DNA of 64,000 nucleotides from Tetrahymena thermophila SB210. Its lineage: Eukaryota; Ciliophora; Oligohymenophorea; Hymenostomatida; Tetrahymenidae. A model generated the notes under the pieces. It did no database searches. It was not told the DNA's origin and saw nothing but the letters and a program-made list of their open reading frames with translations. The DNA lies in the NCBI RefSeq assembly GCF_000189635.1, contig NW_002476335.1, positions 124,001 to 188,000 of the forward strand, written 5' to 3'. The translations under genes were made by a program, and so were the position numbers. This document shows, in pieces, positions 26,194-37,665 of the stretch (its first letter is position 1; every line of letters begins with the position of its first letter).

Positions 26194-29100
26194 TCATTAA
26201 TTTTGATAGTATTTATTATCATCATCAATTTTCAAATTTTTACTGTTTATAATATTGTTAGAGTTAAGAGCAGTTGCTCTTTAAGATGAGTTTAAACTTT
26301 TTTTTAATGAACCATTTAAATTTTATGATTTACTATAAGATTAATTCATATCAAAATCCAACTAAATCATTTTAGATTTAGATGCACTTTCCTAAAAAGC
26401 AGAATCAACAGCTTTCTTTTATGGTGAAACACTTATTTCTAGTTATGTAGAGTTAAAATCAATATTTAAGTGAACTAATTTTTTCTAGTACTCCTCAATT
26501 TATTTTGTTTTATTATCATTCAGCTTTTACCATTCTTTCTTTTCTTTAGTAGCTACCGATAACTACTGTTATAAATCAAATATTTTATCAACTAAATCCA
26601 TTATCTTTTTTTCATATTATGTTTTTTCTTCTTTAAATTGCTAGAATATTTCTTCAAGAGACTATTTATTTTAAGTAATAAATTATTTTTTATTAAAATT
26701 AATTTATGCAATTTAATTTTATTTTACTTTGCACTACTGCTCTAGCTCTTGCTAGTTTGCTAATTCCTCTTCTCTGGATATATATAATCTTTTGATTTCA
26801 TTATCTTTCTGGCTGATAACTTTTTTCAAGTCATCATTAATTTTATCTAACTAATTCAATTTCTTCTCTAGAGAGATTATATTTTCATCAAAAGTACTTG
26901 TCTGCATCAATAGCTGCTATTCTTTCTATTCAACTTTATTTTTTAATTCTTTAATTGTAATTTCAGAATCTTCTATTTGGTCTACAAGTTTTCTTGCTTC
27001 CATCTTATCCACTTCAACCTAAGACTTTAATTCTATTATCTTTCTTTCCAATTCCAGTTTATCTTAAGTTAGCTAGTTTCTTTGCTACAATAACTCTCTT
27101 TCCTATTAAAAATATATTAGTAAATATTAAAAAAGACATTTATAATTTTAAAATTTACAAATTTCTCAGAGCTTTAAAGGTTCATCTTTTCTAATTATCT
27201 TGTGTGCTATTCTTGATTTTGTCTAAGTAAATTTTTTAATTCTTCGTTTTGATTTTTGAGAATTTGAGATTGACTTTGCAAATCTAGGCTTTATTGATGC
27301 TTTTCATTTAATTATAATTACATTTACTCTTAGGTAGTTTAGAGTTTAATCATTTAAGTATCGAAGTCAACCCTCATTTCATTTATTTATTCTTAATTTT
27401 TTTTGTTAATTTATTATAATTTTTTCTAGTAAGAAATTTGCTCTTCTTTCATTTTGTTTTCTATTTCATCAACTGTTTTTTGCATGCTTAGGACTATTTC
27501 TTGGTATTCCTACGGGATTTTTTCAAGTACTTTTTTAACTTCTTCAAGCTCTTCATCTTTTTTTAAAAGCTCTTCTTTATCAACCATTTTAATTGTCATT
27601 TAATTTTGTAAGTTTTCATATTATTCGTTTATTCTCTCATTTTCTCTAAGTAATTAAGACACCTACACTTCTAAATTTGACACTGCTGATTTCTTTTCTT
27701 TAAGTTAAGAGTCTAATTCTTTCATTTATTACTAAACTATTTTAAATTTATCTAATTTTTCTTGCATACTATTAATTTTTTCTTGCAGCTATTAAATAAT
27801 AAGTTTTTTAGTCTCGATTTCATGCTATAAGTCAATTTCCTTTTCATTTCCACTTTGATTTTCAAGCTAATACTAGATAATTATATTCTGCATTTGATTT
27901 TAATTCTATTCCAAAGCTTCTATTTTTTATTCAAGGATAATAATTTCCTCCTTATGAACCTTATCTACCTCTACCTATCTCTGTTAAAGAAGAAGTATCA
28001 TATTAAGTTTCTCTTACTCCATTAAGTTAATTCTTCTCTATAAGGCAAGCTACTTTTCTATTTCTTCTTTAATTCTATTCTCAAGCACCTAATTATTTAT
28101 ATTTACATAAATTATGATAAAATAATATGAATATATATACTTCCTATCCTTTGAAAATCCTAGCACGTTCACTTATCTCCTAATTACGATATTCTAAATC
28201 TTCTTAATTTAACAACTACTATGGAATCTACTAATTTATTTGCTGATTATTTATCTATTAATTCAAATTTGATTATGAGTCTCCTAAATACTTTTGTTCT
28301 ATTTACTCTAACTCCTTCTATTTTTATGTTAAATCTTTCTTCTAATTTATCTGATCATCCTCTATCAGATTCTATTCTTTATTTTTATAAAATTAAATTA
28401 ATTTTAAACAATTTTAGTTTATTTACATTAAAATTATCCAGATGTTCTTTTCTAACTATTTTAGCTAGGATTAAATATTTGATTATCATACTTTGCTTAT
28501 CCGTTATTTTCTTGTTAAATTGTAGCTTTAATTTGAGCCTCTCTTATCTCCTTTGGATTAATTTTTTGATTTTAATCTTCTTCAGCTGATTCATCTTCAT
28601 CTTCTACTTCAGAGTTGTTTTAGCTTTTGTAAACTTTAATTTGCAATTCTTTTTAGAAAGAAAGTCTCTTTTTTTGCTCAACTTTAAAATTTCTTGAATT
28701 CTTTTTAACTGGAGAAGGCTCTTCTTATTACTGCAATTAATATCTTTATTACATTAATTCTTCGGACGAAAGTCTAAGTCTTTAAGATTAATCAATATTA
28801 AAAGCTGTATCAGTTAAAAATCCATTATTCTTATTAAATTGTTACGAATCGTGGTTATTTTCATTTTCCATTTGTTCTTTGCTCCTTCTTCTTATTTAAT
28901 CTTAATTGCTATTATTTTATTAATTTTCTTAAATTTTAATGCTTTCTCTTAAAATATTCTTGTTAGGATCATTCATAGATTAAAAGTCATCATCATTTTT
29001 TTCAATCAAACAAGAAAATTCTTAAGTTCTATTCACTTCTGTGTTATCTTCGCTATTTCTATAAATAATCTATTAGTTATCCAAATCTGTATTCTAGTCA

Positions 29101-30793
29101 TTATTATTCATAAAAACATGCTATTCATTCTGATTTATTTCTTAATTTCTAATTTAATTCTCAGTTTCCTTTTCATATTAAAAGCTAAATCTTGAGTAAG
29201 TATCTTAATTTTAATTTTGTTATTTAACTTTGCTAGTGCTTAATGGTCTAGCAGGATATTCTTAGTTATAAGTCTACATAAATCTATCATCATCTTCATT
29301 CTATCTTCCAGCATTTAAAAATAAGTTTCTAGGAGATTTCGATGTACTATTGAAAGAAGAAGCATTTTACCTAGGTGCAAATAGATCTTCAAATTCATCA
29401 GTTTAAGTATCCTTCCTCATAGCTTAGTTAGGTCCAGATGGTCTTGAAAAAGATGTATTATTAGAACTCTTATTATTATCACCTCTACCAGAATCTTATC
29501 CTAAATTTTGCATTGAACCTAACTCTGTGAATGCTTATGAAACTTTTCGAGATTACTTTCTCATCAAGTAATCTATTTTTTTATCTAAATTATCTAAAGC
29601 TCCTGTTGAATCCTACTTTTTGCTTGCACTGTTTTGTGGAGATTAAACTTAATTTAGCTTGATACTAGGTCTAGCAGAAGATTTGTTATTTTACTAATCA
29701 TCAGAATTTTCTATACAGATATTAGATTCATTATTATTATCAGACACAGATTCTGTGTTAAAGCTTAATTTCTTCCTTCTGGTTTATTCCTTATTTTTTT
29801 ATTCATCAATTTACTTCTCACTGACCTAAATAATTGGCAAGTTTTCTTACTTCATTTGCTATTCTTCTATTAAATTTTAGTTTTGAAGTTACTTTTATAA
29901 ATTAAAATTTTAAATCATTTGTTCAAGTTAAGCTATCTTTTTTTTTTATTCTAATTAAGCTTGCAGTAAAACATCGTTTTCCCTCTTTAACTACTCAATG
30001 TCAATATTGTTTTTAGCTTACTCTTTTTTAGAGCCTTCAATTTATTTATTTATTGTATTTTATTATTTTATTTACTCCCTCAATATTTGCAAATCTTACT
30101 CTCTTTCTTCCAAAGCAGCATTTAGTGCCTGTAAAATATTAAAATATTTTATGAATGCTATAAACCAAGTACTTAAAAAAAATTCTATAAAAAGTTAAGA
30201 TTGTGTTACTTCAATTTAGCTTTCTTAATTTTTGGATTTCTCTTCAAATTGCTGCTAAAGTGGCAAATATTATAGAACCTCCTTTTCCATATTAGATATT
30301 TATTAAAGCTCCTTTTCAAGCTAAAAGTATCTTAACTTCCACAAATCTTTATCTTTATTGCTTTCTTGCAGTTCTTTTTTAAGTGTATCCGAGTATAATT
30401 GCTCCTCTTCATATAGCTTCTTCTAATTATTCTATAAATAGGTTATAAAAAATAAAATCATTTTCTAATACAAACAAGCTAATTATTTACTATTTCAGTT
30501 AAATAATTTTGCTGAACTAGTTTGTTAAGTTTTTGCAATTGCTTGTTAGTATTATAAAGTTTCTCTATTGTTTATCTAAGATTTTCATTTTCTTTATTTT
30601 TATCCAGAATAACTTGATTCAAATTATCATTGTTTATGATCAAATCATTCAATTTATTCTAAATTTATTGCCAAGTTTCCTCCGTTATTGTCCTAGTTTT
30701 CATCTATTTTAAATAATACATACAATTTTTTCTATTGAATGCTATTAAATAATCTATTACAATATCCGTCTTCGCTAATAGTTTATGACTCAT
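26194..30793 (-). CDS. long coiled-coil protein of unknown function
   Basis: Predicted protein of 1433 residues from six exons (minus strand): 30793-30491, 30431-30210, 30128-28427, 28376-28141, 28088-27159, 27102-26194; GT/AG introns of 50-81 nt and exact frame closure. Layout: a short N-terminal part (first 20 residues include the hydrophobic DIVIDYLIAF); coiled coil to about residue 240; a disordered S/N/D-rich middle (about 260-740) with clusters such as SARPS and an acidic EVEDEDESAEED; then an almost continuous E/K/Q coiled coil from about 760 to 1350 with heptad spacing; and a basic, serine-rich end. Such proteins are typical of centriole, basal-body or cytoskeletal scaffolds, but composition alone cannot assign function. 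No motor, SMC or other enzymatic domain is visible. Confidence 0.83.
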
Positions 30794-31473
30794 GACTTAT
30801 AAAGTATACCTTAGAATATGTTATTGTGCAGTTATCTGGTCTTTGCTTAGTATGTGCTTATATAAGTAGTGAAGAGGCTTGTCTAATTGGTTCAACTAGG
30901 CTTTTAAATTTAGTAAAAAAGCTTTTTTTTCTAATAATTTAGTAAGAAATAGTAAGTAAGTATTATAGTATTTGCTTTTATTTTTTGATTGGTATTATTT
31001 TACCTTTGTATTATTTATGGCTAAGTAAAGTAAAGTAAAGTTAAGAGCAAAACTTAAATTAAAATTAAATAATAACAACAATCAAGTTTTTTTATAATCC
31101 ATAAAGAATATTTAGATAATTCAAACCAATAAATTTTATTAATCAATTTTCATTTCAAATACCAAACAGATTTTTAACAACTAAATTTATTTCTTGTTTT
31201 GCAATAAGACTATTCATTTACTATTATTAAAAAAAAGCATTCGTTTTGATTGATAAAATTATTGGATTTGGTTTACAATTATTTCGTTTGATATATTCAT
31301 TCGACAATTTATTAATAAAATTTAGAATATTTACATAAAATCCACATACTTATAATGTTAGATTTTATTGGTAAGCCTTGTAAGTTAAACATTTTTTTAA
31401 ATAAAAACCAAAATATAATTAGTTTCTAGCATTTTTGAAGACAATAAATTTAGCAATAAACTAAATTGATTTT

Positions 31474-31534
31474 AGCCTTTCTAATAATTGTATTAACCAA
31501 TCAAAAACCAGAATTTATCCTATTAGAAAAGGCT
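31474..31534. repeat. inverted repeat with 13-bp arms
   Basis: The left arm AGCCTTTCTAATA (31474-31486) is matched by the right arm TATTAGAAAAGGCT (31521-31534). Pairing is perfect except for one extra A in the right arm; the spacer is 34 nt. It could form a hairpin in RNA or be the ends of a tiny decayed element; there is no open frame inside. Confidence 0.8.
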
Positions 31535-31794
31535 TTTAAAAATTTTAATAATCTTATTTTAGCCAGGAATTTTATTTTACAATCCAGATACAAAATGACA
31601 TATTAAGCGCATATTTAAATATTTAATGATTATATATAAATTTATTTAATCTTTAATAAATAAGTAAAATTTTACAAATATTAATCAAAATTTTATAAAG
31701 AACAAAATCTCTAATATCTATCAGTTTCAGTAGTTCATAGTGAGTATTTTTTGAAAGTTATTAAGTATAATTTTCATAAGTAGAGCAAATAAAC

Positions 31795-31862
31795 TATTTT
31801 CCAACTTAACCCTAAAGTAGTTGCTGAACTAAGGGGTACAAGTACCTTCATTTTCATATGAG
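31795..31862. ncRNA. possible small structured RNA (two adjacent hairpins)
   Basis: A GC-richer island in otherwise AT-only DNA. It can form TAGTT-GCTG-AACTA and, directly after it, GGTAC-AA-GTACC. Flanking DNA lacks such pairing. Strand and ends cannot be fixed by eye, and no known RNA family is recognised. Confidence 0.25.
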
Positions 31863-32194
31863 AAGCAATCTATAATTTATAAAGGTAACATTTTGTATCT
31901 TTTACTATTATTTTGTTAATATAAATTATACTTAATTTATTGGATGATATGTTAAATTTAATATTTTAATATTTTTTTAGTGTAAGTAAGTAAGTATTGA
32001 TTAAGAGAAATTGTATATTTATACTAATTTAGAGAAACATAAATAAATAGATATAATAAATACTTGTTTTATAAGCGTAGTGTTAAGTAAAATTATTTTT
32101 TTATACTATAAAATATTTATTATTTTCTTAGTCCAAATAAATACCATTAATTCTTTATTATTTAAGATTTTTTATATGTTATGATAATAAATGC

Positions 32195-35100
32195 TCATTT
32201 CTTACTGCTAAATATATTTTTATTTTAAGATATTCTTATTTATGATGTTGACCCAACAATTTTGCTTTGTGCTGGTTAGGGTGATTTAGATGCGAAAATG
32301 TTAGTGTTTCCACTAGGTTTTCCAAATTGTTAGCCAGTAGATCCAAGTTAGTTTTGCATTTGCTAATATGTTTTTGGAGCACTTTAAGCTATGCTCTTAG
32401 GCTTATTGATAACATTTTTGCAACTTGGAATATGTCTATCTGCTGTTTCCTAAGCAAATTTACGATTACAATAAGGACATGGTACTAAATGATCTGTGTT
32501 TGCTCTAGGTGGAGCAGGAAGAGAACGTATATCACCTCCTTCTTCCTATATTTTCTTCATTTATCTCATGTATTTCATATTTTATACAAATTCTTCATGT
32601 TATTTCTTCCATTGACCTTCTTTCTTAGGCTTATCTGTTTTAGGTGGCTCAGGTTCTTTCTTTTTCAGTTCAGTTGGACCTTTACAAACTTTAGAATGCT
32701 TTGCTATTCTATCGGCATTAAAGTTTCTACCACATTTATCACATGGTACAAGTTCTACTTCTCCATCTCCTCCGCTCATATCAGGGACTTTTGATAAATC
32801 ATATCCTTTAGAAGGAGCTTATATACCTTAATCTTCTCCACCTTATTCTTATTCGTTTTTTGCTGTCCTAGTTAATGGCTTGAAAGGTTTCTCAGCAGTA
32901 CAAACTTTTGAGTGGTGTTGAAGAGCAGTTTAAGTAAATGTTCTGTTACAATGCTATTTAAATAAACATAAATTATTAAAAATTCTTAGCATAATAGAAA
33001 AAAAAAATTATGTCTAAAAAAATAATATTAAATTTTTACCTTGCAAGGATAAAGAGCATCAGTGTTATATGAGTCAAAAGCTTTAGTATTATATGATTCC
33101 ATTTAATCCATGGAGATTTCTCCTTTTAGTAAAGCTTCCAATTAAGCAGGAGGTTTAGGAAGTGGTCTTCTATCTTTTTTAGGAAGTTTTTCTTATTCAA
33201 TATACCATTTTTGCTCACAACTATTTTTTTTAAGCGATTTCAATATTACTCAATAAGTAAATAATAAATTTTACCTCTTTAAATGTATTGCTAGACTTGT
33301 TGTACCATATTCTCTGCCACAAATATAGCCTTTAAAATATAATTATTTACATTTTAATTTAGAAATTAAATTTTAATAATTAATTATTACAAACTAAGGT
33401 TTTTGGTCTTTGTGGGATTTTAGGTTCATAGCTTTATGCAGGCTACTTCTTAGTAATTGGAGCTGTTTAAGCACCTTTTGCACCTGGTGCCATAGATACT
33501 CCTGTACCTCCAGTACCTTTACAAACAAGCTCATGCTTTGCTATTCTATCAGCTGCAAATTTTCTAGCACATTTTGCACAAGGTATTAAATTAGCTGCAT
33601 TTGTTTCATCATATTCTCCTCCTTAAGCATCATTACCACCTTAACCTCTATTAAGGGGCTTAAAAGGATTTTCTGCTGTACATACTTTTGCATGATGAGC
33701 TAAAGCTTCAGGCTTAAAAGTTCTTCCGCAGTGCTTAAATTTAAATAAAAAATAAATTAATTAATAAATATTTGTTTACCGAAATAAAATTTATTATTTT
33801 AAAATTATTTTTTACATTGCATGGCATTAATGCTGAATAATTATAGGAGTCAAAAGCTCTATTATTGTATCTTTCTAAATCTTCGAATGTTATTTCATCT
33901 TTGTCAAGAAGCTCAAATAAACCTGGAGGTGGTTATGGAATAGGTCTACGATCTTTCTTGGGTAGTTTACTTTACTCAATATGCCATTTTTCCTCACATG
34001 TCTTTAAGTGGATCTTTAAACTCTTAGTACCATATCTATGAAATAAAAAAATAAACTCTTAGAAACAATAAAAATAAAATTGATTTATTCTTTTTTTCGT
34101 AATTGAGCATTATTTTATTTATTCTCAAATAAATTTATGGATGTTATTTTTTTTTCAATCTAATCAATATTCTATTGGCTGAAATTCTAAAATTTTTATA
34201 TTGCGCATTAGCTGGTGATTTGTTATTAAACTCGAATCAACCATAAATAGCTCAATTTGATTTAAAGATAGAATTTTATTAATTTGGGAGCTAATGAGTG
34301 ATTCTATTAAATTTCTTTTGAAAAATCAGAATCTATTAAAGACACAAATCTTGTTTTTATATATTCTATGGCAAATTATTTATCTATCTATGTATGTATA
34401 TAGCTCTTAATTGACCATGAAAAATAAATTGAGCTTTTTAAAAAATGAGATGATTAATGATTTCTTACTCTCTACCACATATGTAGCAAACTAAAGACTT
34501 TGGTCTTAATGGCTATTTCATTGGTGATCCAAAAGAATTTCCTGAGCCTTCGCCAGATCTGATTGTTCCTCCAGTACCAGCCTTGATTTCACCTAAACTT
34601 TTAGTAGGTGTTTTTAATTTTGACTTATCCATTTTAGTACAAACACTTTCATGCTTTGATATTCTATCTGCAGCGAATTTTCTATTACAAAAAATGCATG
34701 ACTTTAAGCTAGCTGCATCATTCTCAGAAAATTCATTTTGTGATCCTAAAGAATTAGGTTAACCCAAAGGTTTGAAAGGATTGTCTTTACTACATGCTTT
34801 TTGATGGTGAACCAAAGCTTCTGGTTTAAATCTAGAAAAAAAAATTATTTATTTCGTTATTTTTTACTAATTACTACTATAAATATATTTTACGTTCTAT
34901 TACAGTTAGGACATTTAATAAGAGCTTCAGTATTGTATTTATTAAATGCTCCTGTGTTGAAGTCTTGAATATCTGCAGAACTGATATTAGGTTTTGCTAA
35001 CAATTCCTCAAGTCCAGCAGGAGGTAGTGGAAGAGGTCTTCTTTAAGCTCTAGGTTTTTTACTTTCTTCGACTTCCCACTTCTATCTGCAAGTCTTCAAA

Positions 35101-35280
35101 TGAATACCTAGAGATTTAGTACCATACCTATAAATTTAGTACAAAAGAACATCATTTATTTTTGATCAGAAGCTTTGTAAAAATTTAGAATAAAATGTTG
35201 AATATTTACTCTCTTCCACAAATATAACAAACTAATGCTAATGGTTTATTAAAACTAACTGTTCCACTTCCTTTTATCAT
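32195..35280 (-). CDS. C2HC zinc-finger protein with ten fingers in a threefold repeat (ZC2HC1-like)
   Basis: Predicted protein of 741 residues from eight exons (minus strand): 35280-35210, 35127-34894, 34831-34469, 34035-33816, 33733-33391, 33329-33275, 33220-33040, 32953-32195; the spliced length is a multiple of three. Ten C-x2-C-x12-H-x(3-5)-C fingers of the zf-C2HC type known from ZC2HC1A/FAM164 proteins are readable. They come in three successive modules, each made of finger types CYICGREYGT..., C..C.RTF.PEAL.HH and C..C.RKFAADRI.KH, followed by a tenth finger (CPYCNRKFAQETADRHIPSC). A proline-rich RPLP.PP linker recurs in each module. Introns fall at equivalent places, inside the first finger of the modules (after the GRE codon region) and inside the second, so the gene grew by exon-containing duplication. 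Molecular role unknown; ciliary association is reported for some relatives but is inference here. Confidence 0.92.
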
Positions 35281-36442
35281 TTTAATAACTTAATATGGTG
35301 TTTAAATATGATTCTTGTATCTCCAATTTTATAATACAATTTTAAGCTTTATAAAAAATTTTCTTTTGAGTAAAATTTATTTATTGAATTATTTATGTGA
35401 TTTAATGAATAAACAAAATACATTAATATATCCAATAAATAATCATTACATTTTAATGTGTCCAGCAAATTTTTTTCATTCAGTCACTTTAATTCAAGTT
35501 AATTATAAATAACTCTTTTTTTACTATTCAACCTAATATCAAATTATAATTTTTTAACATTAATATTCATTATTTTTTGCTTTAGTTATAGAATCTTACA
35601 TGCACTCATTCATTCATTTTTCATTTAAAGATATAATTCTTGAACAAATCTTGGTTAAATTTTATGAAACATTTTCTTTTAATCTACTGAACAAAAAAAA
35701 TCCAGTATTAATTATCAAAAATAATTATAAAAGCAAAAAAATATTTATTACTGATTTAAATTAATTATAATAAATTTATTCAATTATTACTATCATCATT
35801 AATATCAAATAAATTACCAATCTAAAAAATTTTAATATTAAATTTTAACTATGTATAAGTTTTAAAAATATTTCATAATATAAAAATTCAAATAAGGCTT
35901 TTAATTAAATCATTAATTTATTTATATTATTGTAAAAAGGATAGGAAGAGTTTTGTAAAAAATAAAAAAATTATTTTCAGGTAAAATTTTAAAACTAAAT
36001 ATAATAATAAATTTTTAGAAAAAAAATATAATTAAAAAAATCATAAAATAAGGTTTATCCAAGACTAAAAAATTATTTATTGTGGCAATCTAATCTATAT
36101 CTAGCTAATGAAATGCCTACTATATATAAATTATCATCATAGTTCTTTTAAAATTGAAATATAAAAATCTAAAAAATGTCAAAAAAGTGTTAATAAAAAA
36201 TAAAAATAATAAAATATTTATATGTAACACAAATATCATTCAAAAGAAATGTTAAATAAATAAATAAAGTTATATTTCTAATAGGTTTCTGATAGGAAAA
36301 AAAAAGTATAGTTTTATTTATTTGTCTTAAACTAAACAAAATCAAAACTACCTTTTATTAAAGTAAATATAAATATTTTGAGAAATAAAAATCAAAAATA
36401 TAAATAATTTATCATAAAAAAAATTAATTCAAAAATATTAAT
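35281..36442. other. divergent AT-rich intergenic region, nothing recognised
   Basis: Spacer between the C2HC gene (-) and the small membrane-protein gene (+). No coding-like frame or RNA-like element found. Confidence 0.6.
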
Positions 36443-36859
36443 ATGGGAATACAAAAAAATTTAATATAAATTACCTTTACTCTTGCTTTGATAGCATTAG
36501 GAGGTACTGCTGCATATTATTATTCTTTTGAAAATTTTGAAAAATGCCTTTCAAAATAGGAATAATAGTTCAATTGTGATTAATATGATGGTTTTAAACT
36601 TAAGCTAGAATGCAGAAGATATCTTTAAAAAATAAAATAAATGATTAAAATTGATGAGATCTATCAGAAACTTTAAGATTCTTAACTAACTTAGATCTAA
36701 AAACTTAAAAGAACTACAGATTTTGAAAGAAAAATTAGAAATTTGCCTTATGGAATGGAAGAAAAATTTGAAGAAATTCATAATTAAGCCATGGAAAATT
36801 ATCAATTCTATATGGATATATTCAATCCTACATATTAATTTTGTTTGAAGGATAAATGA
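36443..36859 (+). CDS. small single-pass membrane protein, 138 aa
   Basis: Single-exon frame from ATG 36443 to TGA 36857-36859. Residues about 8-27 form one hydrophobic segment (ITFTLALIALGGTAAYYY), which could be a signal anchor. Four cysteines (35, 45, 57, 134) lie on one side of it and could form two disulfides if that side is extracytoplasmic. The remainder is K/Q/E-rich and helical (IDEIYQKLQDSQLTQIQKLK). Family not recognised; size and shape recall small mitochondrial or ER proteins with paired cysteines, but that is a guess. The 3' two thirds of the gene plus its downstream DNA are repeated in tandem at 37131-37665, where the copy is broken. Confidence 0.7.
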
Positions 36860-37665
36860 AATTTAATTTTCTGATCAGCAAGCACTGATTAAGCAGATAT
36901 CAAAAAAAATATCTAAAATTTAAATAAATTATTATATTGTTATATTCTTTTATATATAAAATATATGTTAATCAGATTATATTTAAAATTATTTTTATTT
37001 GATAGTTTTAATAAATATATAAATTGTCTTTTTTTCATATTAATTTATTTATGTTCTTATTTTACTGAAAATAGTGTATAAAGCATAAATTAATCATACA
37101 AAGATTTTTGAAGAAATATTTTGTAAAATAAAGCTAGAAAGCAAAAAATATCTTAAAAAAATATAAAAAATGATTAAAGTTAGTGAGATCTATCAGAAAA
37201 CTTAAGATTTTTAACTAACTTAGATCTAAAAACTTAAAAGAACTACAGATTTTGAAAGAAAAATTAGAAATTTGCCTTATGGAGTTGAAGAAAATTTTGA
37301 AGAAATTCAAATTAAGCCATGGAAAACTATCAATTCTATATGTCAATTCTACATATTAATTTTGTTTGAAGGATAATGATATTTTATTTCCTGATGAGCA
37401 AGCACTAATTAATCAAATATCAAAAAAAATATCTAAAATTTAAAAAAATTATTTTATTATTATATTCTTTTTTAAATAAAATAGATTTTAATCAGATAAT
37501 ATTTAAATTTATTATAAAATTTATTTAAAATTATTTTTATTTTATAGTTTTATAAATATTTTAATTGTCTTTTATTCATATTAATTTATTTATGCTCTCA
37601 TTTTACTGAAAATAGTGTATTAATCATACTAAAGATTATTGAAGTAAATATTTTGTAAAATAAAA
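36602..37665 (+). repeat. tandem duplication, two copies of about 530 bp
   Basis: Unit 1 (about 36602-37130) begins inside codon 53 of the small membrane-protein gene and runs through its 3' flank; unit 2 (about 37131-37665) follows directly. Alignment by eye is clear over the coding part (the AGATCTAAAAACTTAAAAGA block is identical) and continues through the non-coding flank (TTCATATTAATTTATTTATG and ACTGAAAATAGTGTAT recur). Differences are scattered substitutions and small indels, so the event is moderately old. Confidence 0.92.
37131..37376 (+). pseudogene. truncated tandem copy of the small membrane-protein gene
   Basis: This copy lacks the N-terminal ~52 codons, including the membrane segment, because the duplication started within the gene. 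The first cysteine codon in the unit (Cys57) is changed to serine. The frame stays alignable from an internal ATG (37170) through NLPYG and EENFEEI, then a small deletion shifts the frame so that the C-terminal part with the last cysteine is lost, and a short in-frame deletion removes part of the MDIFNPT region. Without a start region and with a shifted end it is very unlikely to make the protein. This is a host gene copy, not a mobile element. Confidence 0.85.

Larger units (their letters stand above)
30794..32194. other. intergenic stretch with hairpins
   Basis: Spacer of 1.4 kb between two minus-strand genes. It contains short GTAA/GTAAA repeats (30951-30960, 31025-31040), a strong inverted repeat (31474-31534) and a GC-richer pair of hairpins near 31805-31850, listed separately. 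No protein-coding frame is convincing. Confidence 0.6.

Noticed and set aside
28221-28589. 122-codon plus-strand standard-code frame
   Set aside because: It lies antisense to the long coiled-coil gene and across its introns; its L/S/F-rich translation is the mirror of Q/K/N-rich coding sequence.
32489-32794. 101-codon plus-strand frame
   Set aside because: Antisense to fingers 9-10 of the C2HC protein, whose conserved motifs are unmistakable on the other strand.
37170-37376. small ORF in the second tandem unit as a functional gene
   Set aside because: It lacks the membrane segment, is frameshifted and loses the C-terminal cysteine; better described as a broken copy.
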